A stretch of 64,000 nucleotides of DNA from Bernardetia sp. ABR2-2B (GTDB taxonomy: Bacteria > Bacteroidota > Bacteroidia > Cytophagales > Bernardetiaceae): positions 4,105,001 through 4,169,000 of the forward strand of contig NZ_CP147020.1 of NCBI RefSeq assembly GCF_037126435.1, given 5' to 3'. The notes under the pieces were generated by a model. The model was given only the letters and a program-made list of their open reading frames with translations, made no database searches and was not told the origin of the DNA. Positions 28,549 through 38,355 of this stretch are shown piece by piece; the stretch's first letter is position 1; every line of letters begins with the position of its first letter. Position numbers and translations under genes: made by a program.

Positions 28549-29604
28549 ATGTTTATTCAATCAAGATACAAAACTCTCTTTATTCTACTTTTGATAATTT
28601 CCTTTTTAGGAAGTTGTAAACCCTACAAAAGCGTTTTTGAAGAAGAAAAACAGAATGAATTGATTACAAACAGTATTCAAGCTGATTATGAAATAGAAAA
28701 TATCTATAAAATCAACAAAAAATCTACTTTAGAATTGAATTTAGAGGGAGGAAAAAAGTATAAGTTTCAGTATTTTTCTAAACGCTATTTTGATATGATT
28801 TTACTTGATTCTCAATCCGAAATTATAGCAACAAATAAAATTAGTTATGGAGATTCTTCTTATCGCACTAAGACTATAATTTTTGAATGTCAAAATACAG
28901 GAAGATATAATTTGAAACTAGAAGGCAAACGTTTTCCTAATTCTTCTCTGTTTGTGGTGGCTTTGCAAGATTTGAAAAATGAAATAAATGAGAAAGAGGA
29001 ATATGTTTTTATTAGAAATTATAAGTCTCCACATGAGAGAAATACACGTTTATTTAAGAATGGAATACTCAGACATACTTGTGTATTTAGTAAAGGAACA
29101 ACATATAAATTTAAACTTGAAAAAGGAGCAGCAACACTAAAGTTGTACAAAGCTAGAAACGAAGAAAAAATTATAGAGTTTTATCCAAAGATAAATGATA
29201 AAGAATTTATTTTTGAATGTGAAGATACAGGAATCTACTACTTAGAAGCTACAAGTTATGTAGAAGACGAAATTGCTGTATTTGGTTTGTATTTTAAACT
29301 TTCAGAAAGCAGAAAGGCAAAGCTCAAAATAATATCCTTGCACCAAATTAGTAAAGAAGGAAATAAAATCACAAAAGTATTTATTGAAGATACAACCTAC
29401 TTTCTCAGAACAAAAGGGTGTGGCGAATCAATAAAAGTAGAAATTACAGAAGATGGAACACCATATAATCTCCAAGAATTTGAGTTTAAAAATGGAGAGG
29501 AAAGGTTTATTTTTAGAAGTCGGAAAACAGGAGTTTATCACATAAAAGTAACAAAAATAAATCCTGAAGACAATCATGAAACGACATTGATTATTGAGCA
29601 ATAA
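28549..29604 (+). CDS. Hypothetical lipoprotein with repeated beta-sandwich modules
   Basis: A 351-residue protein with a lipobox LGSC (Cys23), so probably anchored in the outer membrane. The mature part seems to contain three similar beta-rich modules of about 100 residues, each with a pattern like L.L.GG.KYKF...F...I.FECQNTGRYNLKL, repeated as YKFKLEKGAATLKLYKA...FIFECEDTGIYYLEA and FLRTKGCGESIKVEI...RFIFRSRKTGVYHIKV. The TG-x-Y pattern recalls PPC-like (bacterial pre-peptidase C) beta-sandwiches, but I do not assign the family. It is followed by a good terminator. The function is unknown. Confidence 0.7.
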   Translation: MFIQSRYKTLFILLLIISFLGSCKPYKSVFEEEKQNELITNSIQADYEIENIYKINKKSTLELNLEGGKKYKFQYFSKRYFDMILLDSQSEIIATNKISYGDSSYRTKTIIFECQNTGRYNLKLEGKRFPNSSLFVVALQDLKNEINEKEEYVFIRNYKSPHERNTRLFKNGILRHTCVFSKGTTYKFKLEKGAATLKLYKARNEEKIIEFYPKINDKEFIFECEDTGIYYLEATSYVEDEIAVFGLYFKLSESRKAKLKIISLHQISKEGNKITKVFIEDTTYFLRTKGCGESIKVEITEDGTPYNLQEFEFKNGEERFIFRSRKTGVYHIKVTKINPEDNHETTLIIEQ

Positions 29605-29612
29605 TTCGAACA

Positions 29613-29645
29613 AAAAAACTCAAACATTTCTGCTTGAGTTTTTCG
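29613..29645. terminator. Intrinsic terminator after the lipoprotein gene
   Basis: The arms AAAAACTCAA and TTGAGTTTTT flank a 10-nt loop, with A and T runs on both sides, so it could serve both convergent genes. Confidence 0.8.
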
Positions 29646-29653
29646 TAATTTTT

Positions 29654-29684
29654 AATCCGTAATCCGTAATCCGTAATCCGTAAT
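29654..29684. repeat. Heptanucleotide tandem repeat (AATCCGT x4)
   Basis: Four perfect copies of AATCCGT (equivalently CCGTAAT) followed by AATTGA. It lies 6 bp before the stop of the minus-strand caspase gene, in a convergent intergenic gap. The same array, with the same AATTGA exit, recurs at 51568-51595. Confidence 0.9.
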
Positions 29685-29690
29685 TGATTT

Positions 29691-31433
29691 TTATTTCCTC
29701 ACAGCACCAATCGGCATATTTGGGTCAAAAAGTCCGTATAACTCTGGATTCTGACGGTAGTTTGTATATTGACGAGTTTGTGTTTGGACATAATCAAAAA
29801 GTTCTCTTACCGAAACAATTTTATCAGCATTAAAATCTGCTTCTCCCTTCAAACCACGAATCAAATAATAACTAAATACTCCTTGGCGAATGGTCTTGTT
29901 TTCAAGTGAAGTTTCTTCTGCTTTCGATGACATCATAAGTGCTGTTCCTCCCGAAGTTTTGGCAAGTGCTTGATAATATTTGTCCATTGTAGCTTTTACA
30001 TTTCCACGCAAATTTTCGCTACTGCTTCCCGAATGACACGCATCTGCAATAAAGAGTTTATTCTTTGCTTTGCAGCTTGTAAAAATATCTTGCACGTCTT
30101 TGTGTAAAAGTTTTGTGCTTTCTGTTCCGTTGTAATCGTAGGGAATAAACGAACCTTCCAAACCGTGTCCAGCATAATAAAAAATCACTAAATCATTTTC
30201 AGATGCAGCTTGAAATTTTTGATTTAGAGAATTAATAATTTGTGATTTTGTTGCATTTTCATCCACTAAAAGTGTGATTTGATTGTCAGAAAGTGCGCCA
30301 CCCTCTGGGCTTTTCAAAAAGGCATACATTTGATACGCATCATCATCCGAATAACGCAGCGTTGGCATAGCCGTATAACTCGCCACACCTACCACAACAG
30401 CCCAAACTCTTGGCATAGAAGCTAGTACGTTTTCTGTGCGGTTAGGCGTAGAAAAAGTAACAGTTGCTTTATTTGAGAAAAAAGTTCCTTGTGCTGTTGT
30501 TGCTTCCAAACGAATCTCATTTGTTCCGTTTTGTAATGGAATTTTTCTTTTTACTGTGATTGCACACGTTGTACTTGGCGTTACAGTTAGTCCTCTAATT
30601 GGGTCTTGTTCTTTATTATTTACAAAAACTTTTACTTCATTTACCATTAGCTCAGATTCTAAACAAACCTCCAAATCAAAAAATGATTGTGAAACTGTGG
30701 CAGTAAGTGAATTTGCAGAACTTGGATTTTGAAAATGAAATTTTACTTCTTTTTGTTCATTTGCCTTTTTTTCTTCTGCAATAAGTTGGTCAAGTTTTAC
30801 AATTTTCTTTGCAATTTCTGCACGGTTTGGGTGTCCTTGTTGTCTTGCTTTTTGAAGGTTTTTTAGGCTTGCTTCATACTTTTTATTTAAAAAATTGATG
30901 GTTGCTAGTTTGTAGTTTATTTCTGCTGAATTGCTACTTCCTTCTCCCAAAGCTAATCTAAAATTCTTTTCTGTTTTATCTGAATTATTCAATTTCTGAT
31001 AAGCAAAACCTTTATATTCATAAATTTCTGCATTGAGTTGAGAATCTTTTTCTTTATTGAGTTTTAATGCTTTATCAAAATAAGTAATAGCTTCTTTATA
31101 CGAATCCATTGAATAATAACTCTTTCCTTTCCATAGATTTGTCTCAGCTAACTTATAATTAAATAAAATTGCTCTATCTAAATCTGAAATTGCGTCTTTG
31201 TATTTCTTCAAATGCCACCTAGTTATTCCTCGTTGCAGATAAGCCTCCATATTTCTGCTGTTGTGTTTCAGAGAGGTTGTGTAATCAGTTTCAGCTTGTA
31301 CATAATTTTTTTGCACTAATGCTTGATTTCCACTTTTGAGGTAGTGTGTGTCGTATTGGGCAAAACTTGTGCTTTGAGTAAAAATTAATAACAGAAGAGT
31401 TATTAAAATAGAAGTTAAAGGAAAATTGGGCAT
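29691..31433 (-). CDS. Exported TPR-caspase family protein (peptidase C14)
   Basis: A 580-residue protein with a signal peptide (1-25, ending STSFAQ). Tetratricopeptide repeats run at about 28-210 (for example YLQRGITRWHLKKYKDAISDLDRAI). A beta-sandwich-like region follows at about 235-330, then a caspase domain at about 340-565. His423 in FYYAGHGLEG and Cys466 in FIADACHSG form the expected catalytic dyad, so it should be active. Its last segment contains FDYVQTQTRQYTNYRQNPELYG, common in bacterial caspases. The leader indicates action in the periplasm or outside the cell, which sets it apart from cytoplasmic caspase effectors of conflict systems. Substrate and trigger are unknown. It is monocistronic. 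Confidence 0.88.
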   Translation of the reverse strand: MPNFPLTSILITLLLLIFTQSTSFAQYDTHYLKSGNQALVQKNYVQAETDYTTSLKHNSRNMEAYLQRGITRWHLKKYKDAISDLDRAILFNYKLAETNLWKGKSYYSMDSYKEAITYFDKALKLNKEKDSQLNAEIYEYKGFAYQKLNNSDKTEKNFRLALGEGSSNSAEINYKLATINFLNKKYEASLKNLQKARQQGHPNRAEIAKKIVKLDQLIAEEKKANEQKEVKFHFQNPSSANSLTATVSQSFFDLEVCLESELMVNEVKVFVNNKEQDPIRGLTVTPSTTCAITVKRKIPLQNGTNEIRLEATTAQGTFFSNKATVTFSTPNRTENVLASMPRVWAVVVGVASYTAMPTLRYSDDDAYQMYAFLKSPEGGALSDNQITLLVDENATKSQIINSLNQKFQAASENDLVIFYYAGHGLEGSFIPYDYNGTESTKLLHKDVQDIFTSCKAKNKLFIADACHSGSSSENLRGNVKATMDKYYQALAKTSGGTALMMSSKAEETSLENKTIRQGVFSYYLIRGLKGEADFNADKIVSVRELFDYVQTQTRQYTNYRQNPELYGLFDPNMPIGAVRK

Positions 31434-31665
31434 AAGAGTAAAATTTATTTTGAGCTGGGTAGTTATTAATATCAGAACTTTATCTATACTATTTACTTAT
31501 TTAACGAATAAAAATTGGTATTCGTCTATAAAAAAGGCTTTCTTATTTATTCTTATCTTACGCAAATAATATGCAAAAAGGTTTGAAAAAGTAAAATGAA
31601 CTTGAAAAACCAAAAAGTGTACAAGATTCGTAAATCTGTATAATAAGCGAAGTGCAATTTTCATC

Positions 31666-31673
31666 TACTTTTG
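31666..31673 (+). promoter_or_regulatory. Candidate -7 box for the SDR/AraC cluster
   Basis: TACTTTTG matches the TAnnTTTG consensus 34 bp upstream of the SDR start codon. No clear TTTG lies at the usual distance upstream. Confidence 0.4.
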
Positions 31674-31706
31674 TTTTATTAATTTTAAACAATAAAATAG
31701 ACGAAA

Positions 31707-32657
31707 ATGGAATCAAATCAGTTTGGGAAAAAAGGATGGACACCTGATAGAATAGGAAATTTAGAGGGCAAAATATACGTCATCACAGGTACTACAAGTG
31801 GTACAGGGTTTGAAGCAGCAAAAATATTGCTTTCAAAAGGAGGAAAAGTTGTGATGCTAAACAGAAATCCAAAAAAGTCAGCAGAAACTATAACAGCCCT
31901 AAAAAAAGACCTTGGTAATGATATAGATGTTATAGCTATACAAATGGATTTGGCAGAGCAAAGCTCAGTAAAAAAAGCAGCCAATGAAGTTCTTAAAATA
32001 GCTCCTCAAATAGATGTACTTATTTGTAATGCTGCTATTGCTCAAGTACCTAAACAACAACTAACTGTGGACGGTTGGGAAAGTCAATTAGGTGTAAACC
32101 ATTTTGGACATTTTACTTTACAAGCCTTACTATTTTCACGTATTGAAAAATCTAAAGGACGTATCGTAACGGTAGGCAGTATGGGATATGATATGGGAAT
32201 CAAAACCATTAAATTTGATGATTTGAATTGGGATAAAGATTATACACCTAATAATGCTTATAGCCAAAGCAAACTAGCACAAATTATGTCTATTTATGAG
32301 TTGCAGGAGAGACTGAAAAAAGCACATAAGACGGAGGTTAAGGCATATGCTTGTCATCCTGGTTCTTCCAGAACTTCTCTTATTAGCACCAGTGGAAGTC
32401 TGATGATGAGAATTATTTTTGGTCTGATGAAACTATCACCACTCACACAGTCGGCAGAAAAAGGTGCTTATCCACAGTTGATGTGTGCTACCGAAGAAGA
32501 CTTAGAGCAAAAAGGTTTTTATGGTCCAACAGGAAGAAATAACTGGGTAGGTGCAGTCGGAGCGCATAAGTTAGAACCCCATGCAAAAAATAAAGCTGTG
32601 GCTAAGAGGCTATGGGAAATTTCAGAAAAAGAAACAGGAGTAAAATGGAATATATAA
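31707..32657 (+). CDS. Short-chain dehydrogenase/reductase (protochlorophyllide-reductase-like subgroup)
   Basis: A 316-residue SDR. The cofactor loop is TGTTSGTG (27-34), the variant of TGxxxGxG. NAAIA is the central NAA-like motif, and the catalytic Tyr-x3-Lys is YSQSK (Tyr185, Lys189). The LGVNHFGHFTLQALL segment and the C-terminal extension (SAEKGAYPQLMCATEEDLEQKGFYGPTGR) match the retinol-dehydrogenase/protochlorophyllide-reductase-like subgroup, which usually acts on bulky hydrophobic alcohols or ketones. The substrate is unknown. An AraC gene follows after 9 bp and a membrane protein 9 bp after that, forming an operon in which the regulator may respond to the SDR's substrate. Confidence 0.9.
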   Translation: MESNQFGKKGWTPDRIGNLEGKIYVITGTTSGTGFEAAKILLSKGGKVVMLNRNPKKSAETITALKKDLGNDIDVIAIQMDLAEQSSVKKAANEVLKIAPQIDVLICNAAIAQVPKQQLTVDGWESQLGVNHFGHFTLQALLFSRIEKSKGRIVTVGSMGYDMGIKTIKFDDLNWDKDYTPNNAYSQSKLAQIMSIYELQERLKKAHKTEVKAYACHPGSSRTSLISTSGSLMMRIIFGLMKLSPLTQSAEKGAYPQLMCATEEDLEQKGFYGPTGRNNWVGAVGAHKLEPHAKNKAVAKRLWEISEKETGVKWNI

Positions 32658-32666
32658 ATCAATAAC

Positions 32667-33578
32667 ATGCAACACTTCAAAACGTTATCATCGTATTTAG
32701 ATTATTTGGGGCTACCTTGTCTAGAGCATCCTATGTTGAGTGTATTCAACTCAAAAGGAGATACTTATTTGCCTTGTCCAAGAGAGAGTTCGCCACCCAT
32801 TACAAACGACTGCTATTCTATTAGTTTGAAAAAACATGTAGCTGGAAACTTAAATTATGGAAGAACAAAGTATGATTTTACTAATGGTGCTTTGATTTTT
32901 ATTTCACCAAGGCAAGTATTACAGTGGGATAACAGCGTAGTTTTTGAGCAAAAAGGGGCTTCAATAAATTTTCATGAAGATTTTTTGAAAGGAACAGAAC
33001 TAGCACAGCAGATAAAAAGGTATGGTTTCTTTTCTTATTCAACCAATGAAGCATTGCATCTTTCTCCAAAAGAGGAAAAGCAAATAGAATTGATTGTTGA
33101 AAATATTGAAATCGAATATCAAAATAATCAAGATGCTTTCAGTAAATCAATTATTATTTCTCAACTAGATACATTATTGAAATATGCGAACCGTTTTTAT
33201 GAAAGGCAATTTATAAATAGGAAAGAATTATCAAATGATTTATTAGAGAAATTTAATCTTTATTTATCTAAATATTTTGAATCAAGAGAGCTACAAGAAA
33301 AAGGAATACCAAGTATAGAACAGATAGCAAATAAAATGTCAGTTTCGCAGCGATATTTGAGCGATACACTTAAAAAAGAAACAGGCAAGACCACCACAGA
33401 ACATCTGCATTTGTATTTAATAAATGAAGCAAAAGATATTCTATTACAACCCGATAAGAGTATTTCAGAGGTAGCTTACGAGTTAGGTTTTGAATACCCA
33501 CCTTACTTTTCAAGGTTTTTTAAAAAGAAAGAAGGCATAAGTCCAACAGAATACAGAGAAAAACACAAACTAAACTAA
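32667..33578 (+). CDS. AraC-family transcriptional regulator
   Basis: A 303-residue protein. An N-terminal sensor (about 20-180) includes YSISLKKHVAGNLNYGRTKYDFTNGALIFISPRQVLQW. The C-terminal AraC DNA-binding domain (about 200-303) has the two helix-turn-helices SIEQIANKMSVSQRYLSDTLKKETGK and ISEVAYELGFEYPPYFSRFFKKKEGISPTEYR. It starts 9 bp after the SDR stop. Same-strand regulators placed directly after an SDR are common in this phylum, so it probably regulates this small cluster or itself. The ligand cannot be predicted. Confidence 0.9.
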   Translation: MQHFKTLSSYLDYLGLPCLEHPMLSVFNSKGDTYLPCPRESSPPITNDCYSISLKKHVAGNLNYGRTKYDFTNGALIFISPRQVLQWDNSVVFEQKGASINFHEDFLKGTELAQQIKRYGFFSYSTNEALHLSPKEEKQIELIVENIEIEYQNNQDAFSKSIIISQLDTLLKYANRFYERQFINRKELSNDLLEKFNLYLSKYFESRELQEKGIPSIEQIANKMSVSQRYLSDTLKKETGKTTTEHLHLYLINEAKDILLQPDKSISEVAYELGFEYPPYFSRFFKKKEGISPTEYREKHKLN

Positions 33579-33587
33579 ATATAAACT

Positions 33588-34088
33588 ATGGAAATATTAA
33601 AATTAGCTACCGAATGGGCAAAATCTGAAATCTTCTCAACACGATTTTTTATCTTTTTTGCAATATTATTTTTAATCGCAAGTATTGGATTTTGGCAACT
33701 AGGAAAAACAGACATTGCTAGAGCCTATATTATTCCAACTTTTGTAGCAGGAATACTATTACTCATAATTGGTAGTGGTTTACTTTACACAAATATTCAA
33801 AGAGTCAGTCAGTTTGAAAAAGATTATACTACCAATGCTACTGCGTTTGTAGAATCAGAAATGGTACGCACTGAAAAGACGTTAAAGGAATATCAAACAA
33901 TCGTTTTTAAAGCTATTCCAATTATAATTATCTTAGCTACTTTACTAATCATTTTTGTAAATACTCCAACTTGGAGAGCAGTCAGTATTACAACGATTGC
34001 TATGCTGATAGTCATTTTATTAATAGATGGAACAGCTCATGCAAGAATTGAAAACTACAGACAGCAATTAGAACTATTTAGCAAATAA
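33588..34088 (+). CDS. Small membrane protein with four helices, hypothetical
   Basis: A 166-residue protein with hydrophobic helices at about 20-38, 47-66, 106-123 and 128-146. Between the second and third is a charged loop (QRVSQFEKDYTTNATAFVESEMVRTEKTLKEYQ), probably helical. I do not recognise the family with confidence. It begins 9 bp after the AraC stop, so it is the third gene of the SDR-AraC operon. A role in handling the same metabolite or in envelope adaptation is only a guess from position. Confidence 0.72.
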   Translation: MEILKLATEWAKSEIFSTRFFIFFAILFLIASIGFWQLGKTDIARAYIIPTFVAGILLLIIGSGLLYTNIQRVSQFEKDYTTNATAFVESEMVRTEKTLKEYQTIVFKAIPIIIILATLLIIFVNTPTWRAVSITTIAMLIVILLIDGTAHARIENYRQQLELFSK

Positions 34089-34211
34089 GAAGACAGAAGG
34101 AGTTTAAAATTTATTGTGGTAATATTTGTTGTGAATCGTAATTGTTCATGTACTAACTTTTGAGTAATTTTAGGCTGAATCAATTACATCACAACATAAA
34201 CACAATTAAAT

Positions 34212-35462
34212 ATGGTTACAGAGACACAAAATGTATCAGCAGGACAGCAGAAATTTATAGATTTAGAAGATAATTACGGAGCGCACAATTACCATCCACT
34301 TCCAGTAGTTTTGGAAAAAGGTGTAGGCGTTTATGTTTGGGATACTGATGGAAAAAAGTATTATGATTTTCTTTCAGCTTATAGTGCTGTAAATCAAGGA
34401 CATTGTCATCCACATATTATAAAAGCTCTAACAGAACAGGCTCAAAAACTTACCCTTACTTCTCGTGCATTTTATAATAATGTGTTGGGAAATTACGAAA
34501 AATTTATGACTGAGTTTTTCGGTTATGATAGAGTTTTGCCAATGAATACAGGTGTAGAAGGAGGAGAAACAGCAATTAAATTGTGTCGTAAGTGGGCATA
34601 CAAAGTAAAAGGAATAGAAGAGAATAAAGCCAAAATACTTTTTGCAGAAAATAACTTTTGGGGGCGTACACTTGCAGCCGTTTCTTCATCAACAGACCCA
34701 AGTGCATATAGCGATTACGGTCCTTACTTACCAGGGTTTGAAATCGTAAAGTACAATGATTTGGCAGCATTGGAAAAAGCATTGGAAGACCCAAATGTAG
34801 CTGGTTTCATGGTAGAACCAATACAAGGAGAAGCTGGTGTTGTTGTCCCAGATGAAGGATATTTGAAAAAGGCATATGAGCTTTGTAAGTCTAAGAATGT
34901 ACTTTTTATTGCTGACGAAGTTCAGACAGGAATTGCACGTACTGGAAAATTAGTGTGTTGCGACCACGAAGGTTTTCAGCCAGACATTCTCATTTTAGGT
35001 AAAGCTCTTTCTGGTGGTGTTTTTCCTGTTTCGGCAGTTCTTTCTAGCCACGAAATTATGCTTACCATCAAACCGGGAGAACATGGTTCTACGTTTGGTG
35101 GAAATCCTTTGGCGTGTGAAGTTGCAATGGCAGCACTAGAAGTAGTAAAAAATGAAAATCTATCTGAAAGAGCAGAGGAGTTGGGTAAAGTTTTTCGTCA
35201 GAAAATGTCAGAACTTGCTGATAAATCAGAATTGGTAAATCTTGTTCGTGGAAAAGGACTTTTGAATGCTGTTGTAATAAATGACTCTCCAGATAGTTCA
35301 ACGGCTTGGGATATTTGTGTTGCCTTGAAAGAAAATGGACTTCTTGCCAAACCGACACACGGAAATATCATTCGTTTTGCGCCACCACTCGTAATGACTG
35401 AAGAACAGTTATTAGAATGTTGTCAGATTATTGAAGATACAATTCTGAATTTTAAGAAGTAA
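34212..35462 (+). CDS. rocD: Ornithine--oxo-acid transaminase
   Basis: A 416-residue class III PLP aminotransferase. The start [30 protein letters not shown] is characteristic of ornithine aminotransferase. Further motifs are [19 protein letters not shown] (PLP phosphate site), [13 protein letters not shown] (the conserved Asp) and [17 protein letters not shown], with Lys264 as the Schiff-base lysine. It converts ornithine and 2-oxoglutarate to glutamate semialdehyde and glutamate in arginine/proline metabolism, in the cytoplasm. It is monocistronic, preceded by 123 bp and followed by a strong terminator. Confidence 0.94.
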   Translation: MVTETQNVSAGQQKFIDLEDNYGAHNYHPLPVVLEKGVGVYVWDTDGKKYYDFLSAYSAVNQGHCHPHIIKALTEQAQKLTLTSRAFYNNVLGNYEKFMTEFFGYDRVLPMNTGVEGGETAIKLCRKWAYKVKGIEENKAKILFAENNFWGRTLAAVSSSTDPSAYSDYGPYLPGFEIVKYNDLAALEKALEDPNVAGFMVEPIQGEAGVVVPDEGYLKKAYELCKSKNVLFIADEVQTGIARTGKLVCCDHEGFQPDILILGKALSGGVFPVSAVLSSHEIMLTIKPGEHGSTFGGNPLACEVAMAALEVVKNENLSERAEELGKVFRQKMSELADKSELVNLVRGKGLLNAVVINDSPDSSTAWDICVALKENGLLAKPTHGNIIRFAPPLVMTEEQLLECCQIIEDTILNFKK

Positions 35463-35488
35463 GTCTTTGAAGTTTAAAGTCTGAATAA

Positions 35489-35525
35489 AAAACGAATTTC
35501 AATCTGATTGAAATTCGTTTTTTTT
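35489..35525 (+). terminator. Intrinsic terminator after ornithine aminotransferase
   Basis: A 13-bp perfect stem AACGAATTTCAAT/ATTGAAATTCGTT with a CTG loop is followed by Ts and preceded by As. It is bidirectional in form and sits between convergent genes. Confidence 0.9.
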
Positions 35526-35533
35526 ATGGATTT

Positions 35534-38224
35534 TTAAACTGTAATTCCAATCACACAAATATCATCAATTTGTTTTTGACCTCTTCCCATCCAGTCCCTC
35601 AAATTTGTCTTTAAGGCTTTTCGTTGAATTGACATTGAATCTTCTGTATAAGTTTTATATAAAAGACTACGAAAATGTTTTGACATAAACTTACGTTTAT
35701 TTGTTCCCCCAAACTGGTCTTGATAACCATCTGAATATAAATAAAATACCTCTACATCGTCTAAATTGATAACGTGGTTAGTATATTTATTGGCTTCTAT
35801 CTTTTTATTCCGTCCTCCTATTGACAAAGCATCTCCTTTTATCACTGTCATGTTTTCTTCTTGTGTGTCGCCACCTCGCTTTTTATGTATATAAACAAGT
35901 GGGTTTTTCGCCCCTGCAAATTCCAAAATTTTTAGATCCTCATCTATAACAGCAATAGAAATATCCATTCCATCTTTGTTGCCAGTTCTTTTTTGCTTCA
36001 AAATATCTGTAATTTCTTTTTGTAGTTCATTGAGAATTTCGCTTGGAGTTGTTATTTTATGATGTTTGACAATTTCAGTCAGAAGTGTAATACCAAGCAA
36101 AGACATAAAAGCTCCTGGAACGCCATGACCTGTACAGTCAGCCACAATGATAATTTTACGCTGCTCTACTTCAGCATACCAATAGAAGTCTCCTGAAACA
36201 ATATCTTTTGGCGCAAAGTAGATAAAAGAGTCTTTAAAGATAGATTTTAGGTCATTAGCATTTCCCAACAAAGCAGATTGAATACGCTTTGCATAATTCA
36301 TACTGGATAGAAAATTCTCATTCTGTTGTCTTATTTGAAGCGATTTTTGTTCGCTATTTAACCTAGATATTTCAGTTTTTGTAATGTCTTGTAATGTACC
36401 CCACTTTCCTATGAATTTTTCATTTTCATCAAAAGATGGAAATGCTTTTTCTTTTATATATACCATACCCTTATTAGGTATTTGAAGTTTATATATTTCA
36501 TTAAATCTGCCATGAGAGTTGATGGCATCTTCCCATTTTTGCTTTATTCTTTCCAAATCTTGTGGATATATCCAATTTCTAAAGTCTGATAAAGAGGTAG
36601 GAATATTTTCTTTATCAACATTAAAAATAGTTTTGAAACTATCTGACCACTCTATCTTATCAGACCCAACATCCATATCATAACTCACTATTTTTGCTAA
36701 TATCTGAGATTCTTCTAATCGCTCTTTATTTTTTTGTAGATTTTTGAAAAGGATTTCAACCTTTTTATTTTGCTTTATTTCTTTCGTAACATCTTGAGCT
36801 GTTCCGACAAGTAAAATAGGCTCTCCAGCATCGTTATAAGTAATTACAGAAAAAGCTCGGTAGTGTTTCCAGTCCTCCTCTTTAGGTAGGTGAGGAGGTC
36901 TTGCTCGGTAATGTGTCAGTAACTCCTTTTTTTGTTTATGGGCTGCTTTTGCAAGTTGCTCTTGATTGATTTCATAGTCATCAGAATGCACAATTTCTCT
37001 AAAAGTTTCTGATGTAACAGCTTTTCCTTTTTCTAAACGATAAATAGAGGGGAGGTTATCTGAATGATTTATAATCTGCGTTTTGAGATTCCAAAAAAAG
37101 CTACCCATTTTAGCCATTTTTTCAGCTCGGTTCAGTAAGTCTTGTTTCTGTTCAATTTCTTTTTGAGCTGAGACTAAATTATCGTTGATAGCACGAAGTT
37201 CCTCTGAATTGATTTTTAGTTCTTCTTGAGAGGTTTCAAGGGTTTCATTTTTCGACAAAAATTTACTATTGACTTCTTCTACATCAAAAAAGGCTTGTTT
37301 AACCCTATCTATAATTGGTTTCAAGCCGAACAAAGACAAACCAATTATGAATATTATAATGGTTGATATTACAACAAACTGTATTATTTTTAAGCGTGTA
37401 AATTTACCTTTTGTTTCTTCTTGGTAAATAGTTATGATAGACTTCGTTACAGAAGAAAACAGGTATTGATTATTTTCTAAGTCTGCTAATATTTGATTGG
37501 CTTGACTTTGGAGAGCTAAAGAGTCAGCATTCTGAATAGAGAAAGCTGTATCCAAAAGTAGATTACTTTTTTTGATTATGTTTTGCTGACTTTTTTGTAA
37601 GGATTGTAATAAGTTTTGAATTACACGAGGGTTGTAGTAATTTTCTTCTAGTTTAGAAATACTTTTAATGAGGTGTTTATTATCTTCTTTTAAGTTATTT
37701 AGGTCTAAGTAGAGGGAGTCAGAATATTTTTCTTTCTGATAAGGAACTGCAAAAGGAATCTTATTGGTATGATAGAGAATTTTTTGGCTAAGAGAGCGCT
37801 GCTTTCCTGCTAACTCTATCAAATAGACATCATCTTGTTCCTTGTTTGAAAAATCTTGTAATACTAAAAAACCTATTACCAACATTATTGAAATCAGAAT
37901 TGGAAAAATAGTATTCGCAATTCTCATTCGTTTTATAACTTTCTTATTTTCTTGATTATAGTTTTCTAGATTGCTATGTCTTAATAAATCACTTTCTTTT
38001 AGTCTATTTATGTAAAATCCTATAGTGCCAAAAGCAGCAGCTAAAACAAATGGGGCAGAATCTATAACAAAGTGTATAGGATTTTGGGTATGCAGTTGAG
38101 CTACCATATCCCAACTCAAATCCATTTGATTGAAAAATAGCCCATCAAGAATCCAAGAAAATAAAGGAAAAAGGAGACCAAACAAAAAACCTCCTAGTAT
38201 ATAACGTTGTGTATTTGAACTCAA
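35534..38224 (-). CDS. Membrane PilJ-PAS-SpoIIE serine phosphatase, tandem copy 1
   Basis: An 896-residue protein. Membrane helices lie near 10-28, 48-70, 100-120 and 280-300. The exposed segment between the last two contains LAGKQRSLSQKILYH, the conserved PilJ-type sensory motif also seen in NarX/Q-like sensors. A coiled coil runs at about 310-370. Two PAS/PAC units follow at about 372-500 and 505-635 (HYRAFSVITYNDAGEPILLVGTAQDVTKE is a PAC). The SpoIIE/PP2C phosphatase (about 670-896) has SGDFYWYAEV, DCTGHGVPGAFMS and GNKDGMDIS with metal ligands present. It probably dephosphorylates an anti-sigma-antagonist or another Ser/Thr-phosphorylated protein on an envelope signal. It is a clear tandem paralogue of the next gene. 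Confidence 0.92.
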   Translation of the reverse strand: MSSNTQRYILGGFLFGLLFPLFSWILDGLFFNQMDLSWDMVAQLHTQNPIHFVIDSAPFVLAAAFGTIGFYINRLKESDLLRHSNLENYNQENKKVIKRMRIANTIFPILISIMLVIGFLVLQDFSNKEQDDVYLIELAGKQRSLSQKILYHTNKIPFAVPYQKEKYSDSLYLDLNNLKEDNKHLIKSISKLEENYYNPRVIQNLLQSLQKSQQNIIKKSNLLLDTAFSIQNADSLALQSQANQILADLENNQYLFSSVTKSIITIYQEETKGKFTRLKIIQFVVISTIIIFIIGLSLFGLKPIIDRVKQAFFDVEEVNSKFLSKNETLETSQEELKINSEELRAINDNLVSAQKEIEQKQDLLNRAEKMAKMGSFFWNLKTQIINHSDNLPSIYRLEKGKAVTSETFREIVHSDDYEINQEQLAKAAHKQKKELLTHYRARPPHLPKEEDWKHYRAFSVITYNDAGEPILLVGTAQDVTKEIKQNKKVEILFKNLQKNKERLEESQILAKIVSYDMDVGSDKIEWSDSFKTIFNVDKENIPTSLSDFRNWIYPQDLERIKQKWEDAINSHGRFNEIYKLQIPNKGMVYIKEKAFPSFDENEKFIGKWGTLQDITKTEISRLNSEQKSLQIRQQNENFLSSMNYAKRIQSALLGNANDLKSIFKDSFIYFAPKDIVSGDFYWYAEVEQRKIIIVADCTGHGVPGAFMSLLGITLLTEIVKHHKITTPSEILNELQKEITDILKQKRTGNKDGMDISIAVIDEDLKILEFAGAKNPLVYIHKKRGGDTQEENMTVIKGDALSIGGRNKKIEANKYTNHVINLDDVEVFYLYSDGYQDQFGGTNKRKFMSKHFRSLLYKTYTEDSMSIQRKALKTNLRDWMGRGQKQIDDICVIGITV

Positions 38225-38355
38225 TTCATATAAGTTTTTGAAACAGATTATACTAAGGAAAAGGAATAACTAAATAACTCCTTTTCAATTACAAATATAA
38301 CTACTTTTTGGGTAGTAAAGCTAGATTAGAACATAATTTCTAAGTTTCAACTCAA

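Noticed and set aside
29691-31433. Caspase as the effector of the ROCO operon
   Set aside because: It is 4.3 kb upstream, separately transcribed, and has a signal peptide, so it should not meet a cytoplasmic GTPase.
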